From Alphaproteobacteria bacterium UBA2723 (GTDB lineage: Bacteria; Pseudomonadota; Alphaproteobacteria; RF32; CAG-239): DNA of 24,799 bases. The notes beneath the pieces were generated by a model that made no database searches, had not been told where the DNA came from, and saw only the letters and a list, made by a program, of their open reading frames with translations. Position numbers and translations under genes: made by a program. How positions within the stretch are numbered: the stretch's first letter is position 1; each line of letters opens with the position of its first letter. The DNA lies in NCBI GenBank assembly GCA_002353835.1, contig DEKL01000029.1, forward strand, positions 190 through 24,988, given 5' to 3'. Of the stretch, positions 1 to 8,218 are shown piece by piece.

Positions 1-1230
1 GTTCCGTTCTTCTCCATTTCCGGTTCGGACTTTGTGGAGATGTTTGTCGGTGTCGGTGCTTCGCGTGTCCGTGATATGTTTGCGCAAGCCAAGAAAAATG
101 CACCTTGTTTATTGTTCATTGATGAAATAGATGCGGTCGGTCGTCACCGTGGTGCCGGTCTTGGCGGCGGCAATGATGAACGTGAGCAAACCTTAAACCA
201 ACTCTTAGTTGAGATGGATGGTTTTGATGCCAATGAAAATGTTATCTTAATCGCCGCGACCAACCGACCGGATGTTTTAGACCCGGCATTATTACGCCCC
301 GGTCGTTTTGACAGACAGGTAACCGTCAGCAATCCGGACGTCAAAGGCAGAGAAGAAATCTTAAAGGTTCACACCCGCAAAGTACCTTTAGGCAAAGATG
401 TGGATTTAAGCATTGTTGCTCGCGGTACACCGGGCTTTTCCGGCGCAGATTTGGCAAACCTTGTCAACGAAGCCGCTTTGCTTGCCGCCCGTAAAAACAA
501 ACTCAAAGTCAGCTCGGCAGATTTTGATGCGGCCAAAGATAAAGTCTTAATGGGTAATGAACGCAAATCCATGGCTATGGATGAAAAAGAAAAAATGCTG
601 ACAGCTTATCATGAGGCCGGTCATGCTATCTGTTCCTTAAACGTTAAAGATACCGACCCGATACATAAAGCCACCATTATCCCGAGAGGACGTGCTTTAG
701 GTATGGTTCAGCAGTTGCCGGAAAAAGATAGATATTCTTACACCCGCACGCAAATGCTCTCTCGTTTAACGATTATGATGGGCGGACGTGTTGCCGAAGA
801 ATTAAAATTCGGCTATGATGAAGTCACTTCCGGTGCTTCTTCGGATATCAATGCCGCCACCAATTTAGCGCGTGCCATGGTTACCGAATGGGGCTTAAGT
901 GATGTTTTAGGTCCGATTCGCTATTCCGAAAATTCTAACGAAGTCTTTTTAGGGCGTGCTGTCACCCAAAACCAAAACATGAGCGAAGAAACCGCTCGTT
1001 TGGTAGATGCCGAAATCAAACGTTTGGTAACAGACGGCTATGAAGAAGCTAAAAAGATTTTACAAAAACATAAGAAAGATTGGGAAACTTTAGCCAAAGC
1101 ACTTATGGAATACGAAACCTTAACCGGTGATGAAATTAAAGAAATTTTGGCCGGTAAAGAGGTAGATAAAAACAAAGATGCGCCCGTTTCCGAAGAAAAG
1201 CGCACCAAAGCTTCTGTTCCCGAGCTTTAA
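1..1230 (+). CDS. ftsH: ATP-dependent zinc metalloprotease FtsH (3' part)
   Basis: Membrane-anchored AAA+ protease that unfolds and degrades misfolded membrane proteins and short-lived regulators. The frame is open from base 1, so the gene starts outside the window. The N-terminal membrane segments and Walker A are missing, and 409 residues are present. Visible in order: the end of the pore-loop region ([13 protein letters not shown]), Walker B ([11 protein letters not shown]), the second region of homology with arginine fingers ([20 protein letters not shown]), and the M41 peptidase domain with the zinc motif HEAGH at in-window residues 204-208. A further zinc-ligand aspartate is expected in the TSGASSDI segment. 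The C-terminal tail ([20 protein letters not shown]) is charged and variable, as in other FtsH proteins. A strong terminator follows the stop, so this is the end of its transcription unit. Confidence 0.97.
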   Translation, partial: VPFFSISGSDFVEMFVGVGASRVRDMFAQAKKNAPCLLFIDEIDAVGRHRGAGLGGGNDEREQTLNQLLVEMDGFDANENVILIAATNRPDVLDPALLRPGRFDRQVTVSNPDVKGREEILKVHTRKVPLGKDVDLSIVARGTPGFSGADLANLVNEAALLAARKNKLKVSSADFDAAKDKVLMGNERKSMAMDEKEKMLTAYHEAGHAICSLNVKDTDPIHKATIIPRGRALGMVQQLPEKDRYSYTRTQMLSRLTIMMGGRVAEELKFGYDEVTSGASSDINAATNLARAMVTEWGLSDVLGPIRYSENSNEVFLGRAVTQNQNMSEETARLVDAEIKRLVTDGYEEAKKILQKHKKDWETLAKALMEYETLTGDEIKEILAGKEVDKNKDAPVSEEKRTKASVPEL

Positions 1231-1249
1231 TCGGAATTTAAAAAAAAGG

Positions 1250-1279
1250 AAAAGCAGACACCGCTGTGTCTGCTTTTTT
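1250..1279 (+). terminator. Rho-independent terminator of ftsH
   Basis: A perfect 9-bp stem, AGCAGACAC / GTGTCTGCT, with a CGCT loop is followed directly by a run of T. It lies 20 bases after the ftsH stop codon. Confidence 0.93.
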
Positions 1280-1299
1280 ATTTCCCTTACCTTGTACCC

Positions 1300-1686
1300 T
1301 CAAGCCGTAATATACTTTGTATTATCAACGGTCGGATACGCCGGATTCACTTGATTAAGGCGGATTTTGCCTTTGTCATCAAAGAAAACAACTATACCTT
1401 CATAGCATAAATTGATTTTCTTGAGACGAATCTTCCGAGACTTGTGCGGGAAAACCAACGCCCATACCTTATCTGCAAAACGAACAAGGTTCGCATTATC
1501 GCTAAGGTACAAAAAGCCACGCAGGTTCTCGTAGACAATCTGTCCTTGTGCATCTTTCACCTGAAGACCATGGCCCTGAACCAAACCGCAATCTTCCTTT
1601 TCAATTGTCTCATTTGAGTTGATGCTGTAGCCACCAGCAACAACGATACTCTGACTACCAGAGGTCTCTTTTGCATTTGTTTGCAT
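1300..1686 (-). CDS. Orphan 128-residue protein, probably acquired
   Basis: I do not recognise a family. The protein has no signal peptide or membrane segment. The N-terminal 25 residues are rich in Ser, Asn and Gly, and the rest looks like a small beta-rich domain with alternating hydrophobic residues (EGIVVFFDDKGKIRL). The ATG at 1686 follows a short AGG at a tight spacing, so the ribosome site is weak. Its codon use is unlike ftsH next to it: only 1 of 10 leucines is TTA, against 10 of the first 13 in ftsH, and AAG, GAG and CTT are common. The stop is TGA. Its start-site leader is almost the same as that of the orphan at 22636-23007. The reading frame is convincing by length and by the promoter-like sequence upstream, but the function is unknown. 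Confidence 0.72.
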   Translation of the reverse strand: MQTNAKETSGSQSIVVAGGYSINSNETIEKEDCGLVQGHGLQVKDAQGQIVYENLRGFLYLSDNANLVRFADKVWALVFPHKSRKIRLKKINLCYEGIVVFFDDKGKIRLNQVNPAYPTVDNTKYITA

Positions 1687-1709
1687 ACCTAAAAATTAAT
1701 TTAATTATA
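1684..1709 (-). promoter_or_regulatory. Start-site leader shared with the 22636-23007 gene
   Basis: On the minus strand a perfect TATAAT (1704-1709) lies 8 bases before TTTTTAGGTATG, where ATG is the start codon. The same arrangement with a 7-base gap precedes the orphan at 23007. If the TATAAT is a -10 box, the transcript would have a leader of only about 10-12 bases. No good -35 box lies at the right distance, so the role is uncertain. Confidence 0.5.
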
Positions 1710-1737
1710 GAAATATTGTTAACTAAAAAACATAGAC

Positions 1738-1766
1738 AATGTAACATCATTGCTCGTTTGTTGCAA
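1738..1766 (-). promoter_or_regulatory. Candidate promoter of the 128-residue orphan
   Basis: TTGCAA (1761-1766) and TACATT (1738-1743) are separated by 17 bases on the minus strand, a normal housekeeping-sigma arrangement. It would give a leader of about 45 bases. It competes with the TATAAT nearer the start codon. Confidence 0.45.
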
Positions 1767-1791
1767 GCATTTTCTTAAAAAAAATGAAATT

Positions 1792-2463
1792 TTAGCGTTT
1801 TTTTACTGATAAATGGTACTGCCATAACGCTAACATAGCTAAATAAGGCAAAAACATTTCCCCTGTTTCTTCCAAAACCTGCAAAAAGATATAAACGTTC
1901 TCACTAAGCCTGCCTCCGTTGATATCATGGTAATTTGCCGGAAATCTATCAATAATTTTTGAAAGAACGCCGGTTGTACAAAGTGTTGCAATGCTCCACG
2001 TAACCGTATCAAATTTTAAGAAAGAGCGAATTAAATGCTTAGCATATTTTCTTGCTAAATAAAGCACCCCAAAAAGAATCAGCAACAAAATAATCCCATA
2101 AATAATTTTTTCATACAACGGATTATCCGCACTTAAGAAAAAACGAGACTTAAACGGTGTCGTATCCGTTGTGGACAGGTGGTGCTGAATACCCGATTCG
2201 CGCAAAAAACAAAGCAACGTGAAAAAGATATACAGCCCCCAACTACGCATTTTATCTTTATAATCATCAGCAAACGTAAACAAAACAACAAGCAACAGCA
2301 AATACCCGCACTTTGCGACAATATCAATCAGTTTACCATCAACAGTTTGCTGCAAGATATCATCTTCTGATACAAAACCGTAAATTCCCGAGACCACACC
2401 AAGCCACAACAGCAAAAATATCAGCGGTGCAAAAAACGGAGATAAAAAAGCTTTAGTTAACAT
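1792..2463 (-). CDS. Orphan multi-span inner-membrane protein
   Basis: A 223-residue protein of unknown function, with about six hydrophobic segments by eye: near residues 8-30, 48-66, 73-90, 120-140, 152-172 and 200-217. A polar loop with RESGIQHHLSTTDTT lies after segment three, and the acidic motif EETGEMFLP comes before the last segment. I chose the ATG at 2463 because AAGGA lies 7 bases before it. The longer frame that begins at 2502 has no ribosome site. The gene follows folA on the same strand after about 100 bases without a terminator, so it may be read from the rnhB-folA unit. No catalytic motif is visible. Confidence 0.75.
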   Translation of the reverse strand: MLTKAFLSPFFAPLIFLLLWLGVVSGIYGFVSEDDILQQTVDGKLIDIVAKCGYLLLLVVLFTFADDYKDKMRSWGLYIFFTLLCFLRESGIQHHLSTTDTTPFKSRFFLSADNPLYEKIIYGIILLLILFGVLYLARKYAKHLIRSFLKFDTVTWSIATLCTTGVLSKIIDRFPANYHDINGGRLSENVYIFLQVLEETGEMFLPYLAMLALWQYHLSVKKR

Positions 2464-2559
2464 AAAAAAGTCCTTCAAATAAAAGTTGCTTTGAATATAC
2501 AAAGATAATCTTATTTACTAAGTAAAATATGCTGTTTATAAACAATTTAAGCTGTACAC

Positions 2560-3150
2560 TCAGCGAATAATCGCATCATTTTCAAGAATAGCGAGAACTT
2601 TTTTTAATATCTTCTGTTCCACAAACTCGCCTTTGCGTACCCAAATCGCACTCGCCACATTATCTGCACAATAATCCGGTGTTATTTTCCGATATTTCTT
2701 TTCTAAAACAGAAATGCAATCACTGATTTCAGCAACCACAGTCCCCTCTGTTTTCATATCTCCCTCATAAACGCAATCCACCACAATATGCGGCTTAAAC
2801 TTCTCTTTTCCCTCCATAAACAGCTTATATATTTCCGCCCCGCCGGCCACATAAATATCATCTTCTTCAGATAAATAATCTTCCAGCTGTTTTTGTGAAG
2901 TTATAACGATATGCGAAGCACTGTCACGCACAACAAAATCTTTTTGTAAGGAAAAAACAAAAACTTTTTTAAGCACCGGCAATTCAGTAGGAAAACCCTC
3001 ATATGTCTTTCTGCCGCAAACAACATTTTCATTTTGCACAACATTCCAAAAATGTTCGGAATCACTTTTAATACACCACGGCAAATGGCCATCAACACCG
3101 ATAATATTATCCCCTTTATGCCGACACCACATAAAAACCACATTTGTCAT
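2560..3150 (-). CDS. folA: Dihydrofolate reductase (divergent)
   Basis: Reduces dihydrofolate to tetrahydrofolate with NADPH, for thymidylate, purine and methionine synthesis. Family marks seen: IIGVDGHLPW near the N-terminus; the substrate-binding acid in PWCIKSD (Asp30, matching Asp27 of the E. coli enzyme); the NADPH-binding segment VVCGRKTYEGFP; and the late glycine motif YVAGGAEIYKLF. At 196 residues it is longer than the usual 160-170, mainly through a C-terminal extension (about residues 160-196) that I cannot assign. Its ATG overlaps the TGA of rnhB in an ATGA, with TAAGGAG upstream inside rnhB, so translation is probably coupled. No thymidylate synthase gene is nearby. Confidence 0.88.
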   Translation of the reverse strand: MTNVVFMWCRHKGDNIIGVDGHLPWCIKSDSEHFWNVVQNENVVCGRKTYEGFPTELPVLKKVFVFSLQKDFVVRDSASHIVITSQKQLEDYLSEEDDIYVAGGAEIYKLFMEGKEKFKPHIVVDCVYEGDMKTEGTVVAEISDCISVLEKKYRKITPDYCADNVASAIWVRKGEFVEQKILKKVLAILENDAIIR

Positions 3151-3770
3151 TTCAAAAACTCCTTAATCGGTGCGTATGAACGGCGATGTTCCGGCGTTAC
3201 CCCGTATTTTTTTAAACCGTCAATATGTGCCTTCGTGCCATAACCGGCATTTTTTTCAAACCCGTACCCCGGATATTGCTCAGCCATTTTTTCCAATAAT
3301 CTGTCTCTGTAAACCTTTGCCAAAATTGATGCTGCCGATATGGAGTATGACTTTGCATCTCCCTTAACCACCGCTTTAACCGCACAGCCGAAAGTTTTTG
3401 GCTCACGATTTCCGTCCACCAAAACCATAACAGGTTTATCTTGACACGCTTTATCTAATGCCCGTTTCATCGCCAAAAAAGATGCGTTAAGAATATTGAT
3501 TTCATCAATTTCTTTGGCACTCGCTTCGCCGATTCCCAGCAACATATGCCCCAAATTCTGTTCTTTTAAGAGTAAATCATAAAGCATTTCTCTTTTCTTT
3601 TTAGAAAGTTTTTTAGAATCATTTAATTGTGAAAGCAACTTTTCATCAACATCTTTAGTTAAAAACACGGCACAACCGGCAACCACCGGTCCTACCCACG
3701 GTCCGCGCCCGGCTTCATCAACACCGGCAACCAAACCTTGATACTTATCTTCCAATTCAAAATCAGGCAT
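3147..3770 (-). CDS. rnhB: Ribonuclease HII
   Basis: Cuts RNA in RNA-DNA hybrids and starts removal of single ribonucleotides misincorporated in DNA. The 207-residue length is normal. The signature GVDEAGRGPWVGPV gives Asp18 and Glu19. The other two metal-binding acids by family spacing are Asp119 (VLVDGN) and Asp138 (VKGD). SISAASILAKVYRD and the C-terminal EHRRSYAP are also typical. The ATG at 3770 follows AAGGAG at 7 bases. The gene is first in a unit with folA, which overlaps it by 4 bases. Confidence 0.96.
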   Translation of the reverse strand: MPDFELEDKYQGLVAGVDEAGRGPWVGPVVAGCAVFLTKDVDEKLLSQLNDSKKLSKKKREMLYDLLLKEQNLGHMLLGIGEASAKEIDEINILNASFLAMKRALDKACQDKPVMVLVDGNREPKTFGCAVKAVVKGDAKSYSISAASILAKVYRDRLLEKMAEQYPGYGFEKNAGYGTKAHIDGLKKYGVTPEHRRSYAPIKEFLK

Positions 3771-3789
3771 ATTTTACTCCTTTTAGAAA

Positions 3790-3817
3790 AACATACCTGA
3801 TTTTTAAGATAACTCAA
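3790..3817 (-). promoter_or_regulatory. Candidate promoter of rnhB-folA
   Basis: TTGAGT (3812-3817) and TATGTT (3790-3795) are spaced by 16 bases on the minus strand, 20 bases before rnhB. The match is moderate. Confidence 0.38.
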
Positions 3818-3825
3818 CACTTTTC

Positions 3826-4137
3826 TTAATTTTTAAGTATGGTAATCCCCTCATACTCCGCTTCAATAATACCGCCGATGACCACCGCAATATTTTCATA
3901 TCCAGCTTCTTCAAACTTAAGCGCAACCTCTGAGGCAATCCCTCCGGAAGTACACAAAATATTGATGGTTTTATCGCCTTTAGGGTTATATTCTGCCATA
4001 AACTCTTCCGGATTAACCCTATCCGCCTTAATCAAAATATGCGGCAAAGCCAAACGTTCCATAGCATATTCTTCATCACTTCTGACATCTAAGATTATGG
4101 AATCTTTACTTAAGCTGTTCGGTTTAATAAAGCGCAT
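3826..4137 (-). CDS. Rhodanese-like domain protein
   Basis: A single small rhodanese fold of 103 residues, cytoplasmic. Visible marks are the early SIILDVRSDEEYAMERL, the usual rhodanese DVR.xxE element, and the loop NILCTSGGIASEVALKF, whose Cys would carry a persulfide. The loop is C-T-S-G-G-I-A-S rather than the common CxxGxR form, so sulfurtransfer activity is plausible but the loop is atypical. GAGGAGG precedes two consecutive ATGs at 4140 and 4137, and I chose the second because its spacing (5 bases) is better. A longer frame from 4191 begins with TTG and has no ribosome site. The family serves many sulfur-transfer and regulatory roles, and the neighbours do not decide which. Confidence 0.85.
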   Translation of the reverse strand: MRFIKPNSLSKDSIILDVRSDEEYAMERLALPHILIKADRVNPEEFMAEYNPKGDKTINILCTSGGIASEVALKFEEAGYENIAVVIGGIIEAEYEGITILKN

Positions 4138-4201
4138 CATACCCTCCTCAAACCTATAAATAATCTTGCAAATACGGCTCTTAAACCTCAATTTTAGTTA
4201 T

Positions 4202-4227
4202 AAAAAAGGGTGGCAAAACCACCCTTT
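4202..4227 (-). terminator. Terminator of the 4248-5021 lipoprotein gene
   Basis: A perfect 9-bp stem, AAAGGGTGG / CCACCCTTT, with a 5-base loop, followed by T residues when read on the minus strand. It lies 20 bases after the lipoprotein stop codon. Confidence 0.9.
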
Positions 4228-4247
4228 CACATAAAACAGCGCGCTGA

Positions 4248-5021
4248 CTACATAGATAAAATTTTATAATCTATGCCGTCTTCATCTGCATTTAAGATTT
4301 CAAGCTTAATACCCTCAATGGTAATCTCTTTATCATACATTGAGAATTTGTATGTTTTCTGTTGCTCTTGAGAATATTTACCGTTCGGCTGCAATGAATA
4401 TGAGCGGAAGACTAAACGATAATCTTGTATGCCGACAAAACGAATCTCAATACCGGAAACGGCATTGGCAACAATTGATTGCTCACGCGCGGAATTTGTA
4501 AAACCAAAATCGTCCGGCTCTAACAAAAATTCTGTTTCAAGCAATGCTAAACGATTATTATAGATTCTGCCGACCCGCGGATAAACTTTACCGTTGCCGT
4601 CAATCAAAACAACATCTCCTACCCGATTCGGCTTAAGCATACGATAGGTTACCCCTTTAATTTCAACTTCACCCGCAATTTCATACACTTTCTCATCAGA
4701 AAACTCAACCGGCACGGTATAAGAAACTAAACCACCCTTCATATTAGGACGGACAAACCGATCTGAGTAAACTTCTTTTTCAAATGTTTTGGAGGAAACA
4801 ACGACACCTCCTGGCATTGCGTGGCGAACAACACCTAACTTATAATCGCTGACGGTTTCCGTTTCCGTGACGGAATTAACACTGTCATTTTCGTCATAAT
4901 AGCGGATGTTATAAGTATAAAAGAAGTCATTAAAAGCATTACGTCTGCCAAGAGTATAATCTCCCTTAAGATAACAGGAAGATAAAACTAAAACTGCTAA
5001 ACCGATAAATATTTTTTTCAT
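4248..5021 (-). CDS. Exported lipoprotein of unknown function
   Basis: A 257-residue protein. The N-terminus (MKKIFIGLAVLVLSSC) is a lipoprotein signal with the lipobox LSSC, so Cys16 should be lipidated and the protein anchored to a membrane facing the periplasm. The rest is rich in beta-type alternation and aromatic residues, with a segment resembling a beta-sandwich (ITIEGIKLEILNADEDGIDY) at the end. I do not recognise a family. The start is well placed, and the gene has its own terminator and probably its own promoter, divergent from prmA. Confidence 0.85.
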   Translation of the reverse strand: MKKIFIGLAVLVLSSCYLKGDYTLGRRNAFNDFFYTYNIRYYDENDSVNSVTETETVSDYKLGVVRHAMPGGVVVSSKTFEKEVYSDRFVRPNMKGGLVSYTVPVEFSDEKVYEIAGEVEIKGVTYRMLKPNRVGDVVLIDGNGKVYPRVGRIYNNRLALLETEFLLEPDDFGFTNSAREQSIVANAVSGIEIRFVGIQDYRLVFRSYSLQPNGKYSQEQQKTYKFSMYDKEITIEGIKLEILNADEDGIDYKILSM

Positions 5022-5056
5022 AATATAATCTCTTTTTTAACGTTTTTCACACTATA

Positions 5057-5085
5057 TTTATGCAACGTTATTTAAAACTTGTAAA
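5057..5085 (-). promoter_or_regulatory. Candidate promoter of the lipoprotein gene
   Basis: TTTACA (5080-5085) and CATAAA (5057-5062) are spaced by 17 bases on the minus strand, in the 91-base gap shared with divergent prmA. The -10 match is only moderate. I found no convincing promoter for prmA in the same gap. Confidence 0.38.
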
Positions 5086-5112
5086 CAAAAAAAATCATTT
5101 TGAGGTAAACCT

Positions 5113-5985
5113 ATGCATAACCTGTCTAAAAGCTGTAAACTTATAAAATTCGCACCGGTAGATTCTCTTCCCGAAGCTGAGGCTGACTTCTTAGATGAAA
5201 CCTTTGATGTAGTTGCCATCAACTATACTGATGACGGGTTAGAAGAATACGTCGGCTACGCACCTTTGGATTTCAACGAACAAGAATTTAAACAACGCAT
5301 CAAAAAATATAACTATTCTTTGCCACAATTCCACACCGAATTTTTAGAAAGCAAAAATTGGCTTAAAGAAAACGTTATTAAGTTTGCACCTTTTGAAATC
5401 GGCGCATTTCTTATTTACGGGATTCATGAAACATCTTGCCCGAAAACAGATAAAATTCCCGTACAAGTTTACGCTGCCACCGCTTTCGGTTCCGAACATC
5501 AAACAACCAAAATGTGCTTAACCGCCATCTCCGAACTTCATAAAGAAATAAATACCCCTCAAAAAATCCTGGATATGGGCACCGGCTCCGGCATATTATC
5601 TATTGCCGCCGCCAAAATTTGGCATAAAGAACCTAAAATCATTGCTGCCGATATTGATGAGGAATCAGTTGATGTTACGGCAAACAATGCCGTCACCAAT
5701 AACGTTGAAACAAACATTACATCTCTTTTAAGCGACGGTTACACCAATCAGCAGATAAAAAAAGCAGCCCCCTACGACCTTATTTTTGCCAATATACTAG
5801 CCAACCCCTTAAAGGCCATGAGCAAAGATGCATATTGCTCTCTCAAAGACGGAGGCTGTTACTTAATTTCGGGATTTATTGACAATCAGGAACAAGACAT
5901 TATAAAACATCATCAGGAATGCGGGTTTAAATTGCTTAAAATTTACCGCAATGAAAATTGGCGTGCGGCACTTTTGCAAAAATAA
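5113..5985 (+). CDS. prmA: Ribosomal protein L11 methyltransferase
   Basis: Transfers methyl groups from S-adenosylmethionine to ribosomal protein L11. The 290-residue length is normal. The N-terminal substrate-recognition half is followed by the class I methyltransferase fold: ILDMGTGSGILSIAAAK (motif I, residues about 152-168), ADIDEESV (motif II) and the PrmA-typical FANILANPL (residues 225-233), which resembles the N-x-x-x-P-L motif around the methylated nitrogen. The ATG at 5113 follows TGAGGT. The next gene starts 17 bases after the stop, so it heads an operon with aminopeptidase P and a thioredoxin-like protein. Confidence 0.94.
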   Translation: MHNLSKSCKLIKFAPVDSLPEAEADFLDETFDVVAINYTDDGLEEYVGYAPLDFNEQEFKQRIKKYNYSLPQFHTEFLESKNWLKENVIKFAPFEIGAFLIYGIHETSCPKTDKIPVQVYAATAFGSEHQTTKMCLTAISELHKEINTPQKILDMGTGSGILSIAAAKIWHKEPKIIAADIDEESVDVTANNAVTNNVETNITSLLSDGYTNQQIKKAAPYDLIFANILANPLKAMSKDAYCSLKDGGCYLISGFIDNQEQDIIKHHQECGFKLLKIYRNENWRAALLQK

Positions 5986-6002
5986 TTTTTTAGGAGATTG
6001 CC

Positions 6003-7679
6003 ATGGATATAATCAGCATACAAAAAGACCTTAAAAAGAACAACATTTCCGGCGAGCTTATCACCCTAGGTAATCTCTTTATCAATGAAGACATTTTGCC
6101 CGAAGAAAATCAGATTACGCAATTAACCGGCTTCAGCGGTTCGTATGCCATATTATTCATTACCCCGGCAAAATCATTTTTATTTGTTGACGGACGCTAT
6201 GAATTACAAGCTAAAAAAGAAGTTAACCTGCGCCGTACCGAAATTGTTAAACTCTCCGAAATAAGCTTTACCGATTGGCTTAAAAAGAATTTTTCAAAAA
6301 ATGCCTGCCGTATCAATTATAACCCGTGGACCATCAGCATAAACGATTTAGAAAAATTTTCGGAACTTCTGCCCAAAGCAACATTTGCCCCGTTAAGCGA
6401 GCCGGATAAATTGTTAAGTTCTAAAAAAGTAAAAGTATTTGCCCACCAAAAGAAATTTACGGGGCTTATCGCCAAAGATAAAATCGCTCTTTTAACAAAA
6501 CACTTAAAGCAACAAAATTTAGATGCTTTTTTGGTTACTTCCGCGGCTAATGTTTCTTGGCTGTTAAATCTTCGCTCCAATGCATTACCCTATTCCCCGC
6601 TGTTGCGCGCTTATGCCTTGGTAGAAAAAAACGGAAACTATAAAATTTTTGCCGAACATACCGATTATGCCGGCACTCTTTCATTTGATAATTTAAAAAA
6701 GATTCTGCCTCAATATCAAAACATAGGCGCAGACTATACAACCGCACCGGCAATATTAAAAGATATCAATGATAAAATCAAACAATGTGCTGATATTATT
6801 ACCGACCTTAAAGCCGTTAAAAACTCAACCGAATTAAAAGGTATCCGTAATGCACATTTAAGAGATGGTGTTGCCTTAACCAAATTTATGTTTTGGCTTT
6901 CCAAAAATTATAAAGGTAAAACCGAAACGGATATTGCCGAAAAACTTTTGAGCTTTCGTAAAAAAGAACTGAATTTCTTTTCTGAAAGTTTTGCTACCAT
7001 TGCCGGTTTTTCTAAAAATGCCGCTGTGGTACATTATCATGCCCCTAAAACCTGTTCTGCCTTATTAAAGAAAAATAACATCCTTTTGGTAGATAGCGGC
7101 GGTCAGTATTACGACGGCACCACGGATGTTACGCGAACTTTTGCTTTAGGTACGCCTTCCCCTGATATGATAGAAAAAAACACACTCGTCTTAAAGGCGC
7201 ATATTGCCCTTGCTTCTGCCGTCTTTCCGAAAAACACCGCCGGTAATGAATTGGATTTAATTGCCCGCCAACCTTTATTAAAAGAAGGCTTAGATTATGA
7301 ACATGGTACCGGTCATGGAGTCGGATTCTTTTCAAACGTACACGAAGGTCCTGCCCGCATATCCATCCATGCTAAAAAAAGCGCCCCTCTCTCTGCCGGT
7401 ATGGTCACATCAATTGAACCCGGATATTATAAAGAAAACGCTTTTGGCATTCGTATTGAAAATTTGTACTACGTCAAAAATGCCAAAAATCCGAAATTTT
7501 TAAGTTTTGATGTGTTGACTTTAGCGCCCATTGATAAAAAACTTATCAATAAACACTTGCTGACGGCAGATGAAATAAACTGGCTGAACCGTTACCACCG
7601 CCAAGTTTTCTTGAGCTTAAAAAAATACCTGACCAAACAGGAATTAGAGTGGCTGAAAGAGGCTTGCGCGCCGATTTAA
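6003..7679 (+). CDS. pepP: Xaa-Pro aminopeptidase (aminopeptidase P, M24)
   Basis: Removes the first residue from peptides with proline in second position, a cytoplasmic step in peptide turnover. At 558 residues it is the long form with two creatinase-like N-terminal domains (about 1-300) and the C-terminal pita-bread catalytic domain. All five metal ligands are present with the spacing known for this family: Asp364 and Asp375 (VDSGGQYYDGTTDVTR), His438 (HGTGHGVGFF), Glu472 (SIEPGYY) and Glu486 (GIRIENLYY). The C-terminal WLNRYHRQVF and WLKEACAPI are typical of the long form. TAGGAG precedes the ATG. It sits between prmA and a periplasmic thioredoxin-like gene with short gaps, so it is most likely the middle gene of one operon. 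Confidence 0.95.
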   Translation: MDIISIQKDLKKNNISGELITLGNLFINEDILPEENQITQLTGFSGSYAILFITPAKSFLFVDGRYELQAKKEVNLRRTEIVKLSEISFTDWLKKNFSKNACRINYNPWTISINDLEKFSELLPKATFAPLSEPDKLLSSKKVKVFAHQKKFTGLIAKDKIALLTKHLKQQNLDAFLVTSAANVSWLLNLRSNALPYSPLLRAYALVEKNGNYKIFAEHTDYAGTLSFDNLKKILPQYQNIGADYTTAPAILKDINDKIKQCADIITDLKAVKNSTELKGIRNAHLRDGVALTKFMFWLSKNYKGKTETDIAEKLLSFRKKELNFFSESFATIAGFSKNAAVVHYHAPKTCSALLKKNNILLVDSGGQYYDGTTDVTRTFALGTPSPDMIEKNTLVLKAHIALASAVFPKNTAGNELDLIARQPLLKEGLDYEHGTGHGVGFFSNVHEGPARISIHAKKSAPLSAGMVTSIEPGYYKENAFGIRIENLYYVKNAKNPKFLSFDVLTLAPIDKKLINKHLLTADEINWLNRYHRQVFLSLKKYLTKQELEWLKEACAPI

Positions 7680-7701
7680 CCCCTTAAAAGGAGGAGAAAA
7701 T

Positions 7702-8121
7702 ATGCTCATTATCTTAACAACACTTATGTTGCTTATGGCTCAACCGACCTATGCTGATGTTCCCTCGCTAGAAGATATTTATACCAACCCCGAACATCAA
7801 AGGTTACCGGAGGTTGTTATCTTACACCAAAACGAAAAATATTGTAAAAATTGCCGCAAAACGGTGAATATGATTATCAATGTCTTAAAAGAAAATTATC
7901 GCCACAAACTGCACGCCTATATGGTTGATATTGATAAGCACCCCGAATATTCCGCCACTTTTAAGGCCCATGCTCCTGTAACTTTGGTGGTTATCCGCAT
8001 TTCTGACGGTACCGCTTTCGGATACGACAAGTTGGTCGGCTTACAAAGCGAAACCGGTGATGTCTCGGCTTTTAACCGCCGCGTAACCGAATTTATCAAT
8101 AATTTTTTGGGCTGGAATTAA
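7702..8121 (+). CDS. Exported thioredoxin-like protein with CxxC
   Basis: A 139-residue protein with a signal peptide ending in PTYA (cleavage after residue 18), so the mature part should be periplasmic. The mature part has the redox motif C48-K-N-C51 after a beta strand (EVVILHQNEKY). Further on, HAPVTLVVI matches the position of the cis-proline loop of thioredoxin folds. This fits a small thiol oxidoreductase or disulfide carrier. Its partner is not known, and no dsb or ccm gene is nearby. A very strong ribosome site (AAAAGGAGGAG) precedes the ATG, 22 bases after the aminopeptidase P stop, so it should be translated well from the prmA-pepP transcript. Confidence 0.82.
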   Translation: MLIILTTLMLLMAQPTYADVPSLEDIYTNPEHQRLPEVVILHQNEKYCKNCRKTVNMIINVLKENYRHKLHAYMVDIDKHPEYSATFKAHAPVTLVVIRISDGTAFGYDKLVGLQSETGDVSAFNRRVTEFINNFLGWN

Positions 8122-8170
8122 AAAAATTAGGAATTTGCTAAGTATCTGTCAATTATAGTATAAATATATT

Positions 8171-8198
8171 TTGTAAATATTGTTTTTTATGCTACAAT
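8171..8198 (+). promoter_or_regulatory. Promoter of the 211-residue orphan
   Basis: TTGTAA (8171-8176) and TACAAT (8193-8198) are spaced by 16 bases, with a TGC directly before the -10 box (extended -10). The predicted leader is about 14 bases and contains AAAGGAG. Confidence 0.65.
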
Positions 8199-8218
8199 AA
8201 AAGACAAAGGAGAAACAG

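Noticed and set aside
2503..2559. A promoter directly before the 223-residue membrane protein
   Set aside because: Several weak AT-rich matches exist (for example TTAGTA-N16-TATATT downstream of this gap), but none stands out from the background.
4138..4191. N-terminal extension of the rhodanese protein from 4191
   Set aside because: It would start at TTG without a ribosome site, whereas GAGGAGG stands before the ATGs at 4140 and 4137.
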